Of a stretch of 64,000 bases of DNA, positions 47,501 to 54,038 are shown in pieces. This DNA is from Trichostrongylus colubriformis. Lineage: Eukaryota; Nematoda; Chromadorea; Rhabditida; Trichostrongylidae. Both the position numbers and the translations under genes were made by a program. The stretch is from the NCBI GenBank assembly GCA_963978905.1, contig OZ022259.1:22976068-23040067 (forward strand), in the 5' to 3' direction. Below the pieces are notes generated by a model. The model saw only the letters and a list, made by a program, of their open reading frames with translations, did no database searches and was not told where the DNA came from. Numbering within the stretch: position 1 is the first letter of the stretch; each line of letters begins with the position of its first letter.

Positions 47501-50500
47501 CAGCGTCGGACCATATATCATTCTCCCTGAAATGGAATAACTTCAAAATTTTCGCAGAGGAAAAAACTCTAGACGGGCAGTGCACCTGTAAGTAATCAGT
47601 CCCCAATTTTCCATCCCACCATCTTGGGAGTCGGGGAGAGCAAGCATATCTGCATGTTCAGGCAATAACTCAGCAAGCAATATTTAATGAAAAGCAGATC
47701 ATGGGCACCACACATCAAACCTTGTTTGGGTAGCCGATATTCGATTCCAAAACGATCCTCGTAAAAACCGAGGTACATCCTGCCAAGGAGCACACCATCT
47801 AAAGTGCTATCTAGAGCTGCAGGGCGTGACCACATTCGAAACTGAAGAAAGTTGGAATCTTCGAGAATCAGGTGAAACACTAACAGCGCAGAAATACGCA
47901 CTCGCACATTGGCGTTAGTATAACGTTCAAAGAACTTAAACTCGCCAACAGCGATGGCAAGGAGATATGTCGACATTTTCGGCGTTTCCTCGAACGAGGA
48001 TGTTATCCACGGTGAGCTCGTCTCTCTATAACGGTTATCTAAATTTAAAAAATAGTGAAATCAGGACGTTTATATATTTCATGAGAGTGCTGCGGAATTT
48101 GAGTACAGCGGAAAGGTCAGGGCTTGACGCGCAGCACATATGTTAAGTGTGGTCTCATGATTGAGCCATTCGATTCAACGTTCACATGTAGCGCGTTCCA
48201 AATGCCACGTTCTGATTCGAGGGGCAACGCGCACATTTGAAGGCAGTGGTAAGGGTAATTCGGTTGCATCATTCATTCCAATCTTTGATACTGACCGATG
48301 GAGGTTTTCACCACGAAAGCCGACACCGAGCACCACGTCATTTCGATCGATACGACATTAATACGGTACGACATGTGTCATTTTGCTATCATGCTCATTG
48401 CTCTGCATCTCAGTCATTCTTCGGCAAAGCCGACACCCTAGGAGGCGGGCTCACATGAGAAAAGCGGCTTCGGTGATAAGGCCGCCCATAGCTCAAGGGG
48501 GCGCCTCCCGCGCAGGATTTCGCTATACATATGGCTCTCAAACCCGTAGTTATTCAGTGAATGACTCTTTTTGGAATCCCTTATCACCCATATCACCCTA
48601 TCACTGTCTTTGAGATAAGGAAAGGAACAATCCTCATTCCTTCCCACCTCACTTCACCAATCTCTTTTCCATTAGAAATAGCTGCGGTTCCGTCCGGATG
48701 GATTATCGTAACGGTCCAGTTCGCCTTGAAATCCGGTTCGTCAAAGCAAGGCACCATTCTACGGGCATCGCTCGGCTCGAAATGAGTCACAGCAGCAGTC
48801 CTAAAAGAAAACAAATGTATCTAATAAGGCAGACGGAGTTCCGAGCAAATCTGGACTAATTTCTGGAGCATTTGTAGTGAACTTTGTTTCTCGTTAGGTA
48901 TAAGGGCGAAAAAGAGGAAAAAATGGCCACTCCTCTAACCGTTGCAGGAAAGAACGGCTGTGGTAACACAAGAAGAACCACTCAGGGTACTATGAAGGGT
49001 GATTAGGATATTTAGGGGATGGAAGGAGATGCTCATTGTGGACGAACGCGCGAGATTCAATGACAGAACAATTGGGGCGGAAATAACTGGTGTAGACTGG
49101 GACAGATGGATTTTGAACTTGGCCTGCGACCCTGTGACATCCTATGGCCTTAAGCCCTGTACCACAGCTTATTCGGACAGTTTTTCTTTATGTTAACCTT
49201 ATCCTTCTTGTAAGCCTATTCCTCTGTATCTATTCATCACTGGGTGATGCTACCATGAATTCTCGAATTCAGAGTAAATCAAAACAAATATTTCCATTCC
49301 TTAGGTAACATCCAATGTGGTCAGCTCAATTGTACACCATTTTCTCATTTTAACACTCGCACAGTGGTCTACTCTCTTTCTAAAATATTTCAGGAGTGTT
49401 GAGCCGCGTTCATACTCTGCGGTACCGGCGCCAGGGCTGGCTGGTGTCTCTGGATCTCCCTCTATGCCACCCTGCTCCGTTGCCTGCGGGCTCTGCACCT
49501 CCCCATGCCACTCTGCCTCGCTGCACGGCCACGCTCTGCGGCGCTGAGTATAAACGCGTCCTCACAGAGAACACGTTAAGAGATGGGCATGGCGGCCCTA
49601 CTGACCGTGTGCCCTAGGCGTCATCTGGAGAGTAATATCAGATGCGACATAAATTTACCTGTTGCCTAGGCTTCTTTAGTGCGGTAAGAGGTCGCAAAAA
49701 TACGTCACAAATGAAGGATGGAGAAATGAGAATCAATGAAAGTGGATGGGCTCCAAACACGAATTTTGCGCCGCTTCAACTTATCATCTCGAGCTTCATA
49801 TTCAACACTCGACCGAAATATTCCTCATAGTGCTTTCCGTTCAGAACAGTTAAAATGTGCGACAGTCTCCCTCTATTCAGCAACATCATGTCTTTCCCAT
49901 CTCCTCGACATGCATATAGTGGTTGTCAGAGGGTGTAGTTGAGGATATAATGTCTAGGAGAGAGCTAGAGGGAAGACTAACTGCGGCTTCAATTATTTCA
50001 GCCTATGAGCGAAGGCGAAGAGGCAGAACTGTAAGCAATCCACTCAATAGTGATTCCCAATGAAACTTGCGCGAGAGAATTAGTAGCGTTTCCAGCTCTC
50101 CAGAAAAGTAAGATGAGTCATTGAATTCGGATTGAACTGAGCGAATGGTGATATTTTTAAAAAACACAATAGAAAAAGGCTGTTATCTTAAGACGTTGAT
50201 CGCCGCTTAAGAACACACGTCGCGATTACCTTGTGATCGTTATTGCGCTCGCTGATATAATATGAATATGATCCTACATTATATAATCGGCCAAGTGTGT
50301 CTGTTGGTGTGTGTGCGTGTGTGTTTGTGTGTGTATGTGTGTGTGTTTGACCGGAAATTCATATCTCCGTCGCAGCAAAGATGGGATCCTGGACTTTAGA
50401 TATGATATAGGGGGTGGCAAGGGGATCCCAGCGGTGGTGGAACGAAAGTGATAGCACCTGATAAGGAGTGATAAGGAGCCTCAAAAGGCGAATGTCGCTC

Positions 50501-53500
50501 AATTCGTTTCACCTTTCGAGTCGATCCAAGACTGCCGACACTCACAGGTGTTTTAAGGGGGTGGGACGGGCACATCAATGGTGGGTGATCCAAATTGATA
50601 ACGCTTGATAAGATCTGATAAGGAGCCTCAAAAGGCGAATGTCGCTCAATTCGTTTCACCTTTCGGGTCGATCCAAGACTGCCGACACTCACAGGTGTTC
50701 TAAGGGGGCGGGACGGGCACATCAATGGTGGGTGATCCAAATTGATAACGCTTGATAAGATCTGATAAGGAGCCTCAAAAGGCGAATGTCGCTCAATTCG
50801 TTTCACCTTTCGGGTCGATCCAAGACTGCCGACACTCACAGGTGTTTTAAGGGGGCGGGACGGGCACATCAATGGTGGGTGATCCAAATTGATAACGCTT
50901 GATAAGATCTGATAAGGAGCCTCAAAAGGCGAATATCGCTCAATTCGTTTCACCTTTCGAGTCGATCCCAGAGCGTCAACACTCACAGGTGTTTTAAGGA
51001 GGTGGGACGGGCACATCAATGGTGGGTGATCCAAATTGATAACGCTCGATAAGATCTGATAAGGAGCCTCAAAAGGCGAATGTCGCTCAATTCGTTTCAC
51101 CTTTCGGGTCGATCCAAGACTGTCGACACTCACAGGTGTTTTAAGGGGGTGGGACGGGCACATCAATGGTGGGTGATCCAAATTGTTAACGCTTGATAAG
51201 ATCTGATAAGGAGCTTCAAAAGGCAAATGTCGCTCAATTCGTTTCACCTTTCGGGTCGATCCCAGAGCGTCGACACTCACAGGTGTTTTAAGGGGGTGGG
51301 ACGGGCACATCAATGGTGGGTGATCCAAATTGATAACGCTTGATAAGATCTGATAAGGAGCCTCAAAAGGCGAATGTCGCTCAATTCGTTTCACCTTTCG
51401 GGTCGATCCCAGAGCGTCGACACTCACAGGTGCTTCAAGGGGGTGGGACGGGCACATCAATGGTGGGTGATCCGAATTGATAACGCTTGATAAGATCTGA
51501 TAAGCAGCCTCAAAAGGCGAATGTCGCTCAATTCGTTTCACCTTTCGGGTCGATCCCAGAGCGTCAACACTCACAGGTGTTTTAAGGGGGCGGGACGGGC
51601 ACATCAATGGTGGGTGATCCAAATTGATAACGCTTGATAAGATCTGATAAGCAGCCTCAAAAGGCGAATGTCGCTCAATTCGTTTCACCTTTCGGGTCGA
51701 TCCCAGAGCGTCAACACTCACAGGTGTTTTAAGGGGGCGGGACGGGCACATCAATGGTGGGTGATCCAAATTGATAACGCTTGATAAGATCTGATAAGGA
51801 GCCTCAAAAGGCGAATGTCGCTCAATTCGTTTCACCTTTCGGGTCGATCCAAGACTGTCGACACTCACAGGTGTTTTAAGGGGGTGGGACGGGCACATCA
51901 ATGGTGGGTGATCCAAATTGTTAACGCTTGATAAGATCTGATAAGGAGCTTAAAAAGGCAAATGTCGCTCAATTCGTTTCACCTTTCGGGTCGATCCCAG
52001 ATCGTCGACACTCACAGGTGTTTTAAGGGGGTGGGACGGGCACATCAATGGTGGGTGATCCAAATTGATAACGCTTGATAAGATCTGATAAGGAGCCTCA
52101 AAAGGCGAATGTCGCTCAATTCGTTTCACCTTTCGGGTCGATCCCAGAGCGTCGACACTCACAGGTGCTTCAAGGGGGTGGGACGGGCACATCAATGGTG
52201 GGTGATCCGAATTGATAACGCTTGATAAGATCTGATAAGCAGCCTCAAAAGGCGAATGTCGCTCAATTCGTTTCACCTTTCGGGTCGATCCCAGAGCGTC
52301 AACACTCACAGGTGTTTTAAGGGGGCGGGACGGGCACATCAATGGTGGGTGATCCAAATTGATAACGCTTGATAAGATCTGATAAGCAGCCTCAAAAGGC
52401 GAATGTCGCTCAATTCGTTTCACCTTTCGGGTCGATCCCAGAGCGTCAACACTCACAGGTGTTTTAAGGGGGCGGGACGGGCACATCAATGGTGGGTGAT
52501 CCAAATTGATAACGCTTGATAAGATCTGATAAGGAGCCTCAAAAGGCGAATGTCGCCCAGTTCGTTTCACCTTTCGGGTCGATCCAAGACTGCCGACACT
52601 CACAATTGTTTTAAGGGGGTGGGACGGGCACATCAATGGTGGGTGATCCAAACTGATAACGGTGGATATGATTCGATAAAGAGCGTCAAAAGGTTAACGT
52701 CGTCAAATCTGTTCCGCTCTTCTGGCTAACTGTGGAATGTTCACACTCACAGGTAGTACAGGGTATGGGGACCTCAATGGTGACTTTTCGAAAGTGATAA
52801 CGGCTCACAGGGGCTGATAAGAGCCATTAGGATATGGGGAAGGGATAAATACCGGTAGATCGCTTACTATTACTATGCGACTGCTGTAGTGAATGCGTCT
52901 GATGCCCAGTACCACTGGGTGAACATACTTTGTCCTGATATCTGCTGCCGATGTGTCTACCGCTAAATTGCCTAGCGTTCCAAATAATGGTGCATGTCCT
53001 TTGATACTGCGATCTACGTGGATGATCAAGACGCTATCTACATTTGTGATAGCATCACTCACGCGGTGCCAGCAACAATACTGGGTAACGACCGCTAGAA
53101 TATGTGAAATTCCAAATAATGGTGCATGTTTACAGGAACGATAAGCATCGATAACTGGCATGCGGATCTACCACATATGTAGGAAGTAGATGCTCAGCAA
53201 AAGGCAACATCGACTATTTTCCCATTACATATTTCCATTAAGTTAAATAAATAGTGACTAATTCGCATAGTACTGTGCGATAGCCCAACTGGTACTAACA
53301 TAATAGAAGAAGGGGATATTAATATTATCTAAGTGAAGAAAAAAGACAGTAAGGAGTACAAAGTTTCCTCATCATAACCCTCATACGAAAACTGTAGCCC
53401 ATGAATGCTTTTTTGCTCGAACGTGTCTTTGCCTGATGATACCATGCACATTCGGGCGAGGGGAGGATTGCTCCTAAGCTCCTTAGAGAGCGGGTTCTCG

Positions 53501-53970
53501 TGGCTTTGACCGCTTACCACGTTGGTCATATCCCGTAACCGCGCGGGTACGTGAGACAGTTGCCTACGGCAGCACCATCACGAACCTCCCCGGACAGTCT
53601 TTATTATGTCTTCCTGCTGTGCGCCACCGTTCTGCAATCGATTTTCACGAACCACTCCACGGAGGTTGGCGGCGGTGCCACTGCGCTTGAGCTCTTGAAC
53701 AAGTCAACGTGCCGTCCCAACAGTATATCTCTTTAAGTTTTCTCGTGTATCAACAGATGTTACTTACACTCCTTCCCATGGCGTGTGTCGGTGTCATGGG
53801 CCGTCGCTTGTGTACTACAGATTGGGGCAAAGATCCCTGGCGTCCCCCGAGATATTTCTGTGGCGGTATACGGGACCACGGAGGTTAGGTAGTGCCTTGG
53901 TCCGCAGCTTATGCGGGCCATCCATGGGTCGCCTTTCGCAACAACCTGTTTCTCCCTTTCAACGTTGCCT

Positions 53971-54038
<68 letters not shown>

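Larger units (their letters stand above)
50273..53293 (+). mobile_element. Satellite-bearing composite element, copy 2
   Basis: Order: end A (CCTACATTATATAATCGGCC), GT tract, TTTGACCGGAAATTCATATC, array 2, a unique flank of about 620 bp, then end B (CATAGTACTGTGCGATAGCC, CAACTGGT). The order is the same as copy 3 and inverse to copy 1. It sits in the 6.4-kb intron between E3 and E4. Confidence 0.85.

Noticed and set aside
50396..52651. Long minus-strand frames (506 and 233 codons) of a 49-residue repeat
   Set aside because: They arise because the satellite unit is 147 bp. Homologous arrays with 144-146 bp units do not keep the frame, and a single C-to-A near 51,949 separates the two frames. 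No sign of a protein.
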